A model generated the notes under the pieces. It saw nothing but the letters and a program-made list of their open reading frames with translations, was not told where the DNA came from and did no database searches. A stretch of 64,000 bases of DNA from Pseudoneurospora amorphoporcata (lineage: Eukaryota; Ascomycota; Sordariomycetes; Sordariales; Sordariaceae). Where the stretch lies: the NCBI GenBank assembly GCA_033297205.1, contig MU859082.1, positions 203,661-267,660 on the forward strand. Direction: 5' to 3'. This document shows positions 36,028 through 47,783 of the stretch, piece by piece. Every line of letters starts with the position of its first letter. The first letter of the stretch is position 1. The position numbers were made by a program, and so were the translations under genes.

Positions 36028-36905
36028 TTACTCCTCATCCTCCTCCTCGGCATCCTCACCGCCCTCAGCGGCCTTAGCCTTCTTTCTGCGGACACGGCCG
36101 GGGCGGCCGCCACCGAAGGGGGAGGTGAGGGCGAAGTCGATGTGCTTCTGGGAGTCGAGACGGACAACGAAAGAGGGAACGTTGACGATCTGCTTGCCGA
36201 CGCGGATGTGGCGCTGGCGAATGAGAACACGGGCGTGGTGGATAGACTTGGCAAGGCCGAGCTTGTAGACGCAGGTCTGGAGACGACGCTCAAGGAAATC
36301 CTCAGCCTTGAGGGCAAGGACGTAATCGAGCTTCATGCGGGACTCGTCAAGGACACCGACGCGAACAAGACGGCGAATGAGGGCATTGCCTTCGAAGAGA
36401 CGCTTGGGGTCCTTCTCGTCGAGGGTAAGAAGCTGACTGTGGCAGAAGTTAGTAATCTTGTGATTTCCTGGCAAATCGTTCCCCAGCACCAAAGGCCCAT
36501 TTCTGTGACTGTTTTGCTAAAGAGACCGAGCGGGGTATGGGGAGAGCTTACCGGGCAGCACGACGAATCTTGGAGAGGGTCAGGAGAACGCGCCAGACCT
36601 CACGCTTGTTGCGAAGACCATACTCGCCAACGAGTTTCAACTCGGAGTCCCTGAGGTCCGAAAGTTAGTCGAATGATCACAATCGACATAAGCAGAGTCA
36701 AGCTCATGCTCAGTGGCCGGTGATTTGAGGCATGCGAGCGATCGCACGCGCAAAGAACATGGAGATAATTGCTCCCGCTGCAATTGCTGTCGCTTCGCAG
36801 AGGCCGTCTGGAAGGAGTTCGGAATCAAACTTAGACGCACAAACGAGCGGCCTCGAAGGGGCGACGGGGGACCTTAGCGGTCTTCGAGTAGGAAAGCGGC
36901 GCCAT
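36028..36905 (-). CDS. RPS9: 40S ribosomal protein S9 (uS4)
   Basis: uS4 is a primary-binding protein of the small ribosomal subunit near the mRNA entry site and affects decoding accuracy. I read three exons on the minus strand: 36905-36841, 36650-36552 and 36436-36028, giving 190 residues, the normal eukaryotic length. Introns are 190 bp (GTGCGT..CAG) and 115 bp (GTAAGC..CAG). The N-terminus MAPLSYSKTAKVPRRPFE, the S4 RNA-binding region (RLQTCVYKLGLAKSIHHARVL..RHIRVGKQIVNVPSF) and the acidic C-terminal tail EDAEEEDEE are all visible. The first intron sits after codon 21, early in the gene, as is common in fungal ribosomal-protein genes. It is transcribed divergently from RPL21. Confidence 0.98.
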
Positions 36906-37218
36906 CTTGTTGTTGGGGGCTTTCTCAAAAGATCGTCGACTGACAGCGAAAAGTTTCGAAAAGTCGTTTTCACGAAGTCAGAAAATCAAAGGACCACCTG
37001 GAGAGGGTTTGTGGTGGCCCGTGCACGCAGCCTTGCCGGCACAAATCCGCTTGCCCTAACGTTGGCAGGCTGGTGGCTGGCCCAAGCTTTGCCCACCTTG
37101 CTTAGTCATACGACGGGAAATCGAGACCTAGTTTTGCTTGCACACAAATTCGTCGTCCAAATTTGACGCCCGCAGCAACCACCGTCTTCAGCATCCCCAT
37201 ACACGCCGAATCGTCACG
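36906..37218. promoter_or_regulatory. Bidirectional promoter of RPS9 and RPL21
   Basis: Only 313 bp separate the start codons of two divergently transcribed ribosomal-protein genes, one for each subunit. The interval contains a telomere-like CCCTAA element within TTGCCCTAACG near 37053-37061, a sequence that resembles Tbf1-type sites; its use here is inference. Confidence 0.75.
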
Positions 37219-37953
37219 ATGGGTCACCCCGCAGGTCTCCGTGCTGGTACGAGATACGCCTTCTCGCGGAACTTCCGCGAGAAGGGTATGATCCGTCTCT
37301 CGACCTACCTTAAGCAGTACAAGTATGTTGCGACAGCGATGAATTGGGGTAGTAGGGGCGTCATGGCTAACTTCTTGCTAGGGTTGGCGACATCGTCGAC
37401 ATCAAGGTCAACGGTGCTGTCCAGAAGGGGTAAGCGACGACCATTTCCACACTCTTTGCGACTCTTGCGATTGCGAAAAACAGCGGGATGCGGAATATGT
37501 TGGGGTTCTGCAACATCGGAATTTCGAAAGAGGAGGGGCACATCCGAATGCGATCCACGACGAAGGCTTTTGCGAAGAACACACTCGGGCGAATCATGAA
37601 ACTGACGTTGGACATCGAATAGTATGGCCCACAAGGTCTACCACGGCAAGACTGGTGTCATCTACAACGTCACCAAGTCCGCTGTCGGCATCATCATTTA
37701 CAAGAAGGTCAAGCACCGTTACCTCGAGAAGCGCATCAACGTCCGCATCGAGCACATCCAGCCTTCCCGCTCCCGCGAGGGTTTCCTTCGCCGCGTCAAG
37801 GAGAACGCCGAGCTCAAGAAGCAGGCCAAGGCTGAGGGCAAGCAGGTCCACCTCAAGCGCCAGCCCCTCCAGCCCCGTGAGGCTCGCACCATCTCCGTTG
37901 TCGACAACAAGCCCGAGACCGTTGCCCCCGTCGCCTACGAGACCACTATCTAA
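37219..37953 (+). CDS. RPL21: 60S ribosomal protein L21 (eL21)
   Basis: eL21 is a eukaryote/archaea-specific protein of the large ribosomal subunit near the central protuberance. I read three exons: 37219-37322, 37382-37429 and 37623-37953, giving 160 residues, exactly the usual length. Introns are 59 bp (GTATGT..TAG) and 193 bp (GTAAGC..TAG), flanking a 48-bp middle exon that encodes VGDIVDIKVNGAVQKG. The N-terminus MGHPAGLRAGTRYAFSR and the MAHKVYHGKTGVIYNVT segment are diagnostic. The start codon lies in a CACGATG context. I looked for snoRNA C/D boxes in the introns and did not find them. Confidence 0.98.
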
Positions 37954-39677
37954 AGTACTCTTGGGATCGGAGTGGTGGTAGACTTGGCGTGTTTGGTTTC
38001 TCTTTGCATGGGGTTCATCGCGTTCGGCACGGAAAGATTCCCTGCATGGATTTTTTGGTCTGGGATGCGGGAATGCTTATAGGAATCAAAAATACCAGTG
38101 GCATGACCATGACCAAAACCAAAACCACACGAGAACCGGCCCGACACGCCTCCTCCTGACTAGGTGTACGTGCTTTTGCGCCTCGAGCCAGCTTGTGATC
38201 GGATGGACTCCGCCAAAGACGAATCCCGCTGGCCAGACGAGTCACAGAGGGACAGACGATTCGAGCCCTCTCTGGCTGTGCGGTTGCTCTGCTTCTCGGC
38301 CTAGCATCTCGCGGTTGATAGAGATACCCAAATAGAGCAATGTGACGAACCACTCCACCGGGCCAACTCTTGCGTTCAGCTTTGCACTGCCAGTACCGTG
38401 ACTCTTTTAGCGCTCCCAAAAGGTTTACTTGCAAATGGGAGAGATGGATATGAGAGCAGATAGAGATACCTTGAGAGTTCATGTTGGGCCTTAGCTTCAA
38501 CTCGGCACGGTTTGGAACCAACTGAGTGTTTGAACTGTGATAGTTTGATACGTAGCCAACTTCACCAGGACGGCTTTACACATTCTCCTCACGAAACAAC
38601 TGAAATCAGCCTTACTGGATCGACAGGCTCTATCTTGCTTATACCTGCTACCGGATCCTATATTTCTCCGGCATCGAGCATTGCTCCCATACGAATGCTC
38701 CTTTACAATGTGAGCCTCGGTAAGTATGATTTGGCTGGATGAAGGTGGAGGACTGAAGCAATTCTCCAGATACGAACGATGACAGATTCGTTGTGGGGTT
38801 GAGGTTCATGTGGAATGTCGAACAGGCCTGCTCCAGACTCTTTGGGCTCCCTTGAGTGCCTGCCGCGAACCGTCAAGGATTTTGCCTGGTCTCATTGGTC
38901 TTCTGACGTTGACGAGGCGTCGTGGCTCGACAGGATAAACAGATCTGGCCAATGGGATATTGCGGGGAACTGATAAGGCTCTTTAAGCATGTGGCTTAAC
39001 CTACCATTTTTGACCTAGGCAAAAGCACTGGTGCAAGGGGCAGAGGATGAAGATGTCACCAGGCAGTACGTACCCGTCTCAGACCCTTCCAAAGCGTTGA
39101 CACCTTTGACACTCGTACACTACCAGACGGAGGATGCTGTCACCAACAGGAACAGGAATAGGAACTGACCATTTTAAGCCCTTGGCTCTGTTACTTCTAG
39201 CTTCTAATCAGTTTTCCCGTCGGTGACTTTTTGGGACTTTGTTGGCCTGTCACGTTCCCAGGGCATGTTTTCTGTGCCGTCCAGGGTAGGTAGTGAGTGT
39301 GGCCTTTTCAGAACTCAGCTGCAGGGCATCCGTCATCTTCGGTTCCTTCCACCTTGCAAACCCACCGCGCCCACTTCCGCTTCCGATCCTGTTTGTCTGA
39401 GAGAGTGCGCAACGCAAACCTACCTCTACAACTCATGACTTCGCCGTGCAACTGCGACTGCGAGCCCTGAGTTCGAGTCCGCTTCGATGCAATTGTAAAC
39501 CTTCTGTTCTGAGCTGCTGAGCAGGTAGCCAACCTGAGGACAGTGGACACAACGGACGGCGAGCATCAGCGACCGCTGTCAGTCTTTCCTGTCTTGGCAC
39601 ACCTTGCATGACCGCATCCTGGACTCGATCACTGCAGTGGACAATCTCCCTTCGACGGCAATTGAACTTAATCAACC
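37954..39677. other. RPL21 3' region and promoter of the SMP-domain gene
   Basis: This 1.7-kb interval carries the RPL21 3' end and the promoter and leader of the next + strand gene. No conserved frame or RNA gene is recognised. Confidence 0.4.
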
Positions 39678-42600
39678 ATGAGTTGGACTGTCTTCTTATT
39701 GATATACCTCTTCGGAGGCCTTACGTTTCTGCCATTGTTGGTGGCCTGCGTTCTACTTCATGCTCACTTTACATTTCCTTACCGCCCAGATGCCGACCAG
39801 CAGCACGACCCAGAAGCCGACGACTTGATCCAGCCTGGTGACGATCTTGATGCGCTCAAGGCGGAGCAGAAGAAAGATGGCAAACCCCGGGTGGCCCATC
39901 ACGACGATGGTGTCGCTTCTGGATATTTTGCAGTCTGCCGCGAGTATACGCCCATGGGAATCAACGCGAAGCCTATCGAGCGGTCGACACCAGTCGGCTC
40001 CACCACCGTCGCCGCCCCCAGTCCCAGTGTCTACCAGACAATGTATCGAAGCATCTTCGACCGAAAGTCCAGCAGTCCGAGTCCCATTGATCACAAGAAC
40101 GGTCCCAGTCAGCGCCCTAAGAAGGCTGGCAATGTCTTCTATGTTGTCCTGAGGTGCGTGGCATTATCATTCTGGCTCCCGAAACGGCTTGGATCCTGAT
40201 GCTTGTTACAGACACGGCCATCTTATGCTCTTTGACGACGACGAACAACTCGAAGTACGGCACGTCGTCGCTCTAGCACACCATGAAGTCAGCATATACT
40301 CCGGCGAGGAAGTCACCCCCGAGGGCGAGCTGTACATCAAGCGAAACGCCATACGCCTCTCGCGCAAGACAGGCGGGCTGGAAATAGGCCCGGATAGTCA
40401 GGTCTCGAAGCCTTTCTACCTCTTCTCCGAAAATTGCTCTGCAAAGGAAGATTTCTACTTTGCCCTATTGCGAAACCAGGAACAGCAGGCTTTGGACACC
40501 GAAAACGAGGTTCCGTCTCCTATCCAGTTTGACGTTAAGAACATTATCAACTTGGTACAGAGACTGCACTCGTCAGAAGAACACATGCAAACACGTTGGC
40601 TCAACGCAATGATTGGACGTATCTTCCTGGGCATCTACAAGACCAAGGACATAGAGAACGCGATACGGGAGAAGCTTACAAAGAAGATTTCCCGTGTTAA
40701 AAGGCCGGCATTTCTTTCCAACATTGCTATCAAAGGTATTGATACCGGAGAGTCGGCACCATTTATCACAAACCCACGCCTGCGGGATCTGACCGTTGAG
40801 GGTGAATGCTGCATTGAGGCAGACGTACGATACACTGGCAACTTCCGCTTGGAGGTCGCGGCGACAGCCAGGATCGATCTAGGCGCGCGATTCAAGGCAC
40901 GAGAGGTCAATCTTGTCCTTGCCGTGGTTGTACGAAAGCTCGAAGGCCATGTCTTATTCAAGATCAAGCCCCCGCCCAGTAACCGCTTATGGTTCTCTTT
41001 TCAGCAGGCACCAAAGATGGAGATGACGATTGAACCAATCGTCAGCTCCAGACAGATTACTTACACCGTTATTCTCCGCCAGATCGAGAAGCAGATCAAA
41101 GAGGTCATGGCCGAGACCCTTGTCTTACCCTTCTGGGATGATATGCCTTTCTTCAATACAGAGCACAAGAAGTGGAGGGGTGGTATCTTCCATGATGAGT
41201 CAGTTGTATCAACCATGGATTTGGAAACAGCTGCGGCGCAAGAAGGCGATTTGGACGAGGTGGAGCGATTGGAGGCTACTCAAGATGGTCACGAACCCGA
41301 TGTGCCGCACGTCGAAAAGAGCCACAGCATGTCTAACCTCGAAAAGACGCTCGACAAGAAACCGTCCATTAGCCTTTTTGGAAGGATGACAACCAAAGCT
41401 AAAGGGGACCCTATGTATTCTGCATCTACGACCTCATTGAGCACGCACAACAAAAACGACATCAAACCCGAGACGAGAAGTGAAAGTCATATACCGCCTC
41501 CGATCCGGGTGGTTTCGATCACTCATCCTCCGACGCCAACGGTTAGCACAGATGCCATTAATGCTGACGTCTTCAAACCATCCTCGTCACCACCGGACGA
41601 AAGCGCTGCTGCGTCAGCAATAGCAACGTTGTCTGTCCAGGCACAATCTCCAACACGGCCACAGCCACCTCACTCGCCCCTGAGGCCGTCCGTCACATCT
41701 AAGTCATCAGACCAGTCTTCCGGATCATCTTATTCTGAAGCTACGGACGCGGAGAAAGATTTGCAGGATTTTGACAAGAGAAACCAGGCAAGACGGAACA
41801 CGGCCACATTCGCAGGTAGCCAAGAGGAAAGCAGGCCGAGGTCTCCAGCCTCGTCGATAAGGGGTTCTGTGAAGAGTCAAACCGGGACCATCAAGGGTAT
41901 CTTTGCCCGGCGAGATACTGTGTCATCAACATCGGGAGCAGGGATGCCGAATCATCCAGATTCTGGGAAAAAGACTGCCTTGGCCGCCGCTTTTGTCACC
42001 AACGCGGCTGCATCTGCCAAGCGTTGGGGGCTCAATGCGTTCCAACGACAGACAAATAACGATGGCACACCGGGCAGGAGTGCCTCGTTCACAGATGATC
42101 ATCCATCGGTGCTGGACTTGAATCAGCCTATGGGGCGTGGACAACCGCTTCCGCCACCAGGAACACCACTTCCGATGCCAGACAGAAGATCGAAGGCAAC
42201 ATCCATCAGTATTCCAAGGCGCAAACCCATACCGCCTCCAGATCAATCACTGCAGCAACGTAAATCGAGCACATCTGAGGATCATGATCATGAGCCTGAG
42301 CGCCGCCCTGTACCACCTCCGCCTCTCCCAAAACGTCGCCAATACCGGGCCGAGCAGCCACTCGACGATGGTGGAAACAACGTGAACATGCTGGTTGTCG
42401 CGGCTCCTGCGGAATCAGAACCGACTACACCTATGAGCGAGGCCCATGACACATCACCTTCGAAGTCTTCAGCGGACGCCGTTGAGATCAAGAGCCAAAG
42501 TGAAGTTGATAGCTCGGCGAAAGATATCGGTTCAAGAACGTACCCCAAGCATTCGACGCCATCAATCCGTTTTTTGAAGTCTACAAGCCAGGAAGGGCAC

Positions 42601-42756
42601 GAAGATGCGAAAACGTTATCGCCTAAGATTTCAGCACCCGTTGACGACGACGATGAGTTCTCAGCTTGGATGGGTGATGCCGGGCCGGTTGAAGATATTG
42701 ACGCAGCCTCGGCTCCTACAGCCGACGGTGGCGTTGGTGAGAGGGCATCGCCTTGA
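39678..42756 (+). CDS. Nvj2/TEX2-type ER membrane protein with PH-like and SMP lipid-transfer domains
   Basis: Proteins of this family are anchored in the ER and carry a tubular lipid-binding SMP domain that moves lipids at ER-vacuole or ER-Golgi contact sites. I read two exons, 39678-40153 and 40212-42756 (58-bp intron, GTGCGT..CAG), giving 1,006 residues. The N-terminal residues 3-29 form one hydrophobic membrane helix (TVFLLIYLFGGLTFLPLL). A PH-like region (about 150-255, NVFYVVLRHGHLMLFDDDEQLEVRHVV) is split by the intron. The SMP domain spans about 263-490 (QTRWLNAMIGRIFLGIYKT..LPFWDDMPFF). The C-terminal half is Ser/Pro-rich and disordered, with poly-Pro patches and a final acidic DDDDEFSAWMGDAG motif. 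The yeast counterpart is Nvj2; the long disordered tail is typical of filamentous fungi. Confidence 0.9.
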
Positions 42757-43996
42757 TTTGTTATACAAAGCAAGTGGTACCACGCATTGGGATTTCATTG
42801 GAGTATGGGATCAATGCAGACTTTGTTGACACAAATCACAGTACAGCCAAGGCTGGAAATAGCCGGGCTGGTTGGCTCCTATGTATTTGTATTTATCGTT
42901 GTATGGTGCTAGAGAACAACATTGAGGTGCGGTGCAAGGCGTTGGGCAAGTATCATAGGTTTTAGGAATACAAATATTCATATGTCATAGCTGATGCCGC
43001 CGGCTTGGAAGGTGAACGCATTAGGTGAGCCTGCTTTCCATTCTGGGCCTTTGTCTTCACCTTAGCTGTTGATGACGGGTAATAAGCCGCATTTCCGTTG
43101 ATGCTGGCTTGGCTATGGTGTAGGCATAACGGGATCACTCGGCCTCCTTTTAGCCTGAGGGTTCGTTACAAATCCGGCACGAGGCGAAATGCTCCAATGG
43201 TATCCTCATATATCTCCGCACTCAAGATATTAAATATACGAATTTATCAAGGACTGATCGTCTCTTCATATAATCATGATGAACCTTGTTTTCAGCCGGG
43301 CAATCGGCGGAGATATATAGTGACTCGATTCAGACATGGCTTCAACCTCGACTTGGGATAGACGACTACAATACAACCAACAAAAGCCCGACTGTGTGGA
43401 ACGCTGCTAATCCACAAAGATCAATCACGGCAGGTTGGATATAGTGGGAAGCCGAGTGCGATTTCTATGAATAGCTTCCAATCTATATCAACATAAACAT
43501 AACCCAGATCTTCGGAAGATCATCTTCACGGAGCCATGCGTTTCGTTTCTTCCTGGACAACTCCGACATCATATGGGTGTTATCCCGGTGACGGACAGTA
43601 TTTAATCTATATCTGCCTGCGTTTGCCTGACATCATCTAAGATAACTTGGACCTTGGGTGGTAACGAGCGAGGAAGAATTCAGAATGCAGATGCGGAAAG
43701 CAGGAGGGGTTCATATTGATCATCCATAATCCCGTAGAGGATGCCTCGATTGAGATGAGTTCGGAGTTTCTGAAAAGAGAGTTTATGATCGTGGCTCAGA
43801 TGGCGTAAGTTCATATATCTGGCAGTGATTCCGACCCGGGTACTGGGACAGAGCGCAAGTAAATCCTACATGACTGTCAACTTTAAGAGCCTACTGACAC
43901 AAATTGTTGAACCAAACCCAGGTGAGCCAAGAGAACACGACAGAAACACATTTTTATACGGCCAGATAACCTAACCCTCGATCAGAATCAACAGCC
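42757..43996. other. Spacer upstream of the secreted-protein gene
   Basis: This 1.24-kb spacer has no supported gene. It presumably includes the promoter of the secreted protein; sequence around 43200-43560 is AT-rich relative to flanking genes. Confidence 0.4.
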
Positions 43997-44725
43997 ATGA
44001 AGCTCACTACCACCACTACCACCCTCTTCATTGGATTCCTGGCCGGCCTCGCCGCCGCTCAAGCAGCTCCCGAAGTCACGCCCTGCCCTACCGTGACGCG
44101 AACGATGCAAAACCGTGGCTGCGGCAAGACATGCCAGTTCACCGACTGTGCTTTCGTCAGCACGGTCCGCAACCCATGCGGATGTCCGGCATCAATACCC
44201 ACGGCGACTTTGATCGCCCCTTGCGAGGCCGACTGTCCCTATGGAGGGTGTAGCATCGAGTTCAAAACATGTGCACTGACATGCCCGGCAACCACCACCT
44301 CTTCTTCTTCCTCCTCCTCCCGTCGCTGGCCACCATGGCAAACCCGAACTTCAACCACCATAACCGCCACCTCGCCGCCGCCCAAACCTACCAGCACAAG
44401 GACTACCGTGCGTAGCACAAGCACATCAACCACGCGTACTACATCCACCTCTTGCACGCAAACCACCATCAGCTGGAGTATCATCACGCTCCCGCCCAAG
44501 ACCACCAAAATATCGATGACACCATGTCCCACGTTCACCAAGACGACCAGCCCGGCCGACTGCTCGCCGATTCGCTGTCCTGTGCCGACGTGCCAGGTCC
44601 GGTCGACGTTGAACGTGCCGTGCGGATGTACCGTCAAGACGCTGCTGTACGTCCAGGGGTGTGCCACGACGTGTTCGGACGGGTGCTTGACACGCACCGA
44701 GACGGCCAGCGCGACGGGGTGCTAG
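43997..44725 (+). CDS. Secreted Cys-rich protein with duplicated nine-cysteine module
   Basis: I do not recognise a named family. The frame is a single exon of 242 residues. A clear signal peptide covers about residues 1-21 (FIGFLAGLAAAQA). The mature protein has two similar modules, each with nine cysteines, starting at PCPTVTRT and at PCPTFTKT. Both share the order C-x11-C-x3/4-C-x4-C-x9-C-x-C-x10/12-C-x3-C-x3/4-C, including the strand ST..xPCGC. A Ser/Thr/Pro-rich linker of about 85 residues, with a run of seven serines, separates them and should be heavily O-glycosylated. There is no C-terminal hydrophobic GPI-type tail, so secretion or wall association is likelier than membrane anchoring. 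Even cysteines within modules suggest disulphide-stabilised folds. A role as adhesin or effector-like secreted protein is only a guess. Confidence 0.85.
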   Translation: MKLTTTTTTLFIGFLAGLAAAQAAPEVTPCPTVTRTMQNRGCGKTCQFTDCAFVSTVRNPCGCPASIPTATLIAPCEADCPYGGCSIEFKTCALTCPATTTSSSSSSSRRWPPWQTRTSTTITATSPPPKPTSTRTTVRSTSTSTTRTTSTSCTQTTISWSIITLPPKTTKISMTPCPTFTKTTSPADCSPIRCPVPTCQVRSTLNVPCGCTVKTLLYVQGCATTCSDGCLTRTETASATGC

Positions 44726-45636
44726 ACTGCTAGGCGGTTTTTGAGGGGGTCGATGGTGGTCTAGTTCTAGGTGTTGGAGCTGGTTTGGTTCGGGTCCTCA
44801 TCTTCTTGTCCTATAGGTAGTTAGCTCTATCGGTTAATGTCCTACTTGTATCATCAACTGGTCTCCATTTCGACCCTTCGAGACTTTGTGGAATGTTGCA
44901 TGGGTGTCGGTTGTCAGATCCCGTCTTTGTGGTGTTTGGTGAACCGTACAAGTTGTAGAATTGGAGATGGAAATGCCAATGGGGTACACTGCGTAGTGGG
45001 GCACACTGGAGAAGCCCCGCTTTACCCCTAGATTTGGAGTCGTAGCTTTACCGATAAGCTGACTCTCCCCAGTGACATCACAGAAGCTCAGAAAGTCAAC
45101 ATGGGCCGATAAATCCGAAGATAACCTCCTGAGATGTCGGGAATGGGAGACTGAATTGGAGCGGGGCCGGGGACGCCAGTAGCAAGGGGGGAGGCAGGTC
45201 AGCTGGCCGGCGCCGCATGCATCGGGCACCGCCGCTGTCCACGCCGCCCCGGCAGCCAACGGCACCTGCCAAGGAAGACATCGAGGTGACAAAAGGATGG
45301 AGAATCGGAGTCACTAGCGTACTGAAGCTGAATGAGGTGTTCGTACATATCCCACACCTGATACCTTACATAGCTCTGTTTGTTGTTGTACCTCTTCTCC
45401 TCTCTTCCGCTCAGCGAGTATCAACAGTTGTCATCCATCTTCTCCGGAGTAAAGCACACACCGCGATTCTATATACCACCACCAAGATACCTTCCCGTGT
45501 TGTGTTGCAAAGCACGTAGCCGTCACACCGTCGTTCAGTTTCACAAAGAAAGCGACAGCATAATACTCTCTTCCCATAGTTCATCCCAACTCCAGACTAC
45601 CCGTCTCTAGCTTCACCCGTCACTTCACATCTCAAG
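44726..45636. other. Spacer upstream of ISN1
   Basis: This 0.9-kb interval holds the 3' region of the secreted-protein gene and the ISN1 promoter and leader. No other feature is recognised. Confidence 0.4.
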
Positions 45637-47375
45637 ATGACTACACGATACCGTGTTGAATGTGTGTTCTACCGCCTTGCCCATCGCTGAGATCACTGGC
45701 AGCTAACCGCTCTCTCTTGTAGATGCCCTTAAAACCCACAGGCGGGATCAATTTATAGGTACAACTTGAATCCTTCCGCGAGTTTAATAATGTACCAACG
45801 GATTGAGCCACGGCATCACTTTCAGCTAGTTGCTGAATGTTCCTATCCCGCCTTCTGGCACAGTCTGCGAGCCAGCTTAACGGTGGCCGCCCCGTTCACA
45901 TCAGCAACTGTAAAGTGCTTGTGTCGAGAAGAGACATGTGGAAATGATAAACTCTGGCTAACACTCTTTATCAGAATGGACCAAGGCGCTCCTAGCCGTA
46001 CCATTCGTCCTCTACTCCCAGCCTCATGGTGTTTTCGAAGATCCGGATAGCAGCGTCAATACGCTTTCTCAGACGAGAGAAGAAGCTCACAGGCGATACA
46101 GTGAGATCTTCCGGGATCTCGAAGCCATGATCGATGACCATAGTAAGCAGAGCGGATATTCCCGGCCTCATTCGGTTGACCCCTTTTGATCCAGTACCAT
46201 TTAACATCTAATCAACAATCATCAGTTGCCCACCAAAACGACGCCGAAAACCTTTTCCCATCCAAGCTCAAGCTCTTGGTTCCCAGCGTTGGGCCCTTCT
46301 TCACGCGGTTACCGCTCGAAGCAGCCTTCAAGTTCCAGGACAACAAGCGGTACATCTCATCACGCCGCTTTGTGTCGCCGTCGTTCAACGACATCCGCTT
46401 GATCCTTAACTCGGCCCAGATAATGGCTGTGACGACTTACGGAACTCTTCAGCTCGCTACCTTCGATGGTGACGTGACGCTCTACGACGATGGCCAGAGC
46501 CTGGAACCTACCAGTCCTGTGATTCCCCGACTACTAGGTTAGTGCAGTGACTCCCACCTTTCATTTCCCTATCCTTGAACAGACGTACTCACATTCATCC
46601 CCTTCCCCATCCAGACCTCCTCCGCAAAAACGTCAAAATCGGTATCGTCACCGCAGCAGGCTACACCAGCGCTGACCGCTACTACGCGCGCCTGCACGGT
46701 CTTCTCGACGCCATGGCCAACAGCGCCGACCTGACCCCTTCGCAAAAGCAGTCTCTAGTCGTCATGGGCGGCGAAGCCAACTACCTCTTCGAGTTCGACT
46801 CGTCCTCGCCTCACCTTCTGTCGCCCGTCCCACGTCAGCACTGGCTAACCCCCGAGATGGCCGCCTGGAACGAGCAGGACATCACCCAACTCCTCGACGT
46901 AGCCGAGGCCGCGCTGCGAGACTGCATCAAGACGCTCAACCTGCCCGCCACGCTGATGCGCAAAGACCGCGCCGTGGGCATCATCCCCACTTCACCCGAG
47001 ATCCGCATCCCGCGCGAGAGCCTGGAGGAGACAGTTTTGCTTGTTCAGAAGATCCTCGAGCTTAGCACCGTGGGCCGGAGCAGGAGAGTGCCGTTCTGCG
47101 CTTTCAACGGTGGAAGAGATGTGTTTGTTGATATTGGCGACAAGAGCTGGGGTGTTACGGTTTGTCAAAGGTGGTTCTCGCAGAAGGAACCCTCGGGTCC
47201 TCATGGGATTATTAAGGGCGAGAATACCCTGCATGTGGGCGATCAGTTCTTGAGTGCGGGCGCGAACGATTTCAGGGCGAGAAGCGTGGGCACGACGGCG
47301 TGGATTGCGAGTCCCGCGGAGACGGTGGAGTTGCTGGATGAGTTGGCGGAGTTGATGGGGAAGAAGATGTCTTGA
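45637..47375 (+). CDS. ISN1: IMP-specific 5'-nucleotidase
   Basis: Isn1 hydrolyses inosine 5'-monophosphate to inosine and phosphate and so balances the purine pool in the cytosol. I read five exons: 45637-45661, 45723-45758, 45975-46142, 46226-46537 and 46615-47375, giving 433 residues, near the yeast length. The first two exons are mini-exons of 25 and 36 bp; introns are 61, 216, 83 and 77 bp, all GT..AG. The N-terminus MTTRYRVEYALKTHRRDQFIEW is characteristic. The haloacid-dehalogenase-type nucleophile motif is FDGDVTLYDDG with D157 and D159. Further conserved blocks are LLRKNVKIGIVTAAGY, LVVMGGEANYLFEF and the C-terminal NTLHVGDQFLSAGANDFRAR. The gene ends about 150 bp before a poly-T tract and an assembly gap, so its 3' untranslated region is not reliable. 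Confidence 0.95.
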
Positions 47376-47525
47376 TTGAAGGGGGAAGTCGGTATCAAGG
47401 TTACAGCGGCGGCGGGAGGTTATGATGGGGTAATAATGGGTAATGGGGCCCCATGGCGACTTGGGAGCGGCTATCGATGGAGCCATTTTTGTGAAGGAAG
47501 ACTTCAACAACACCAGCGACGGCAT

Positions 47526-47566
<41 letters not shown>

Positions 47567-47742
47567 GGAAAAGACCAAGACCCAATTTTTTTGATTTGTT
47601 TATTGGTTTATTAAAGGAATTTTTTTGAAATTTGGGTTGGGACAAAAGGGAAAAAAAAGGTTTGGTAAGCNNNNNNNNNNCCCATAAAAAAAAATCCCCC
47701 CCACCACGGGGCCCCAAAAAACACTCCCCCCCCCCCCAAAAA

Positions 47743-47783
<41 letters not shown>

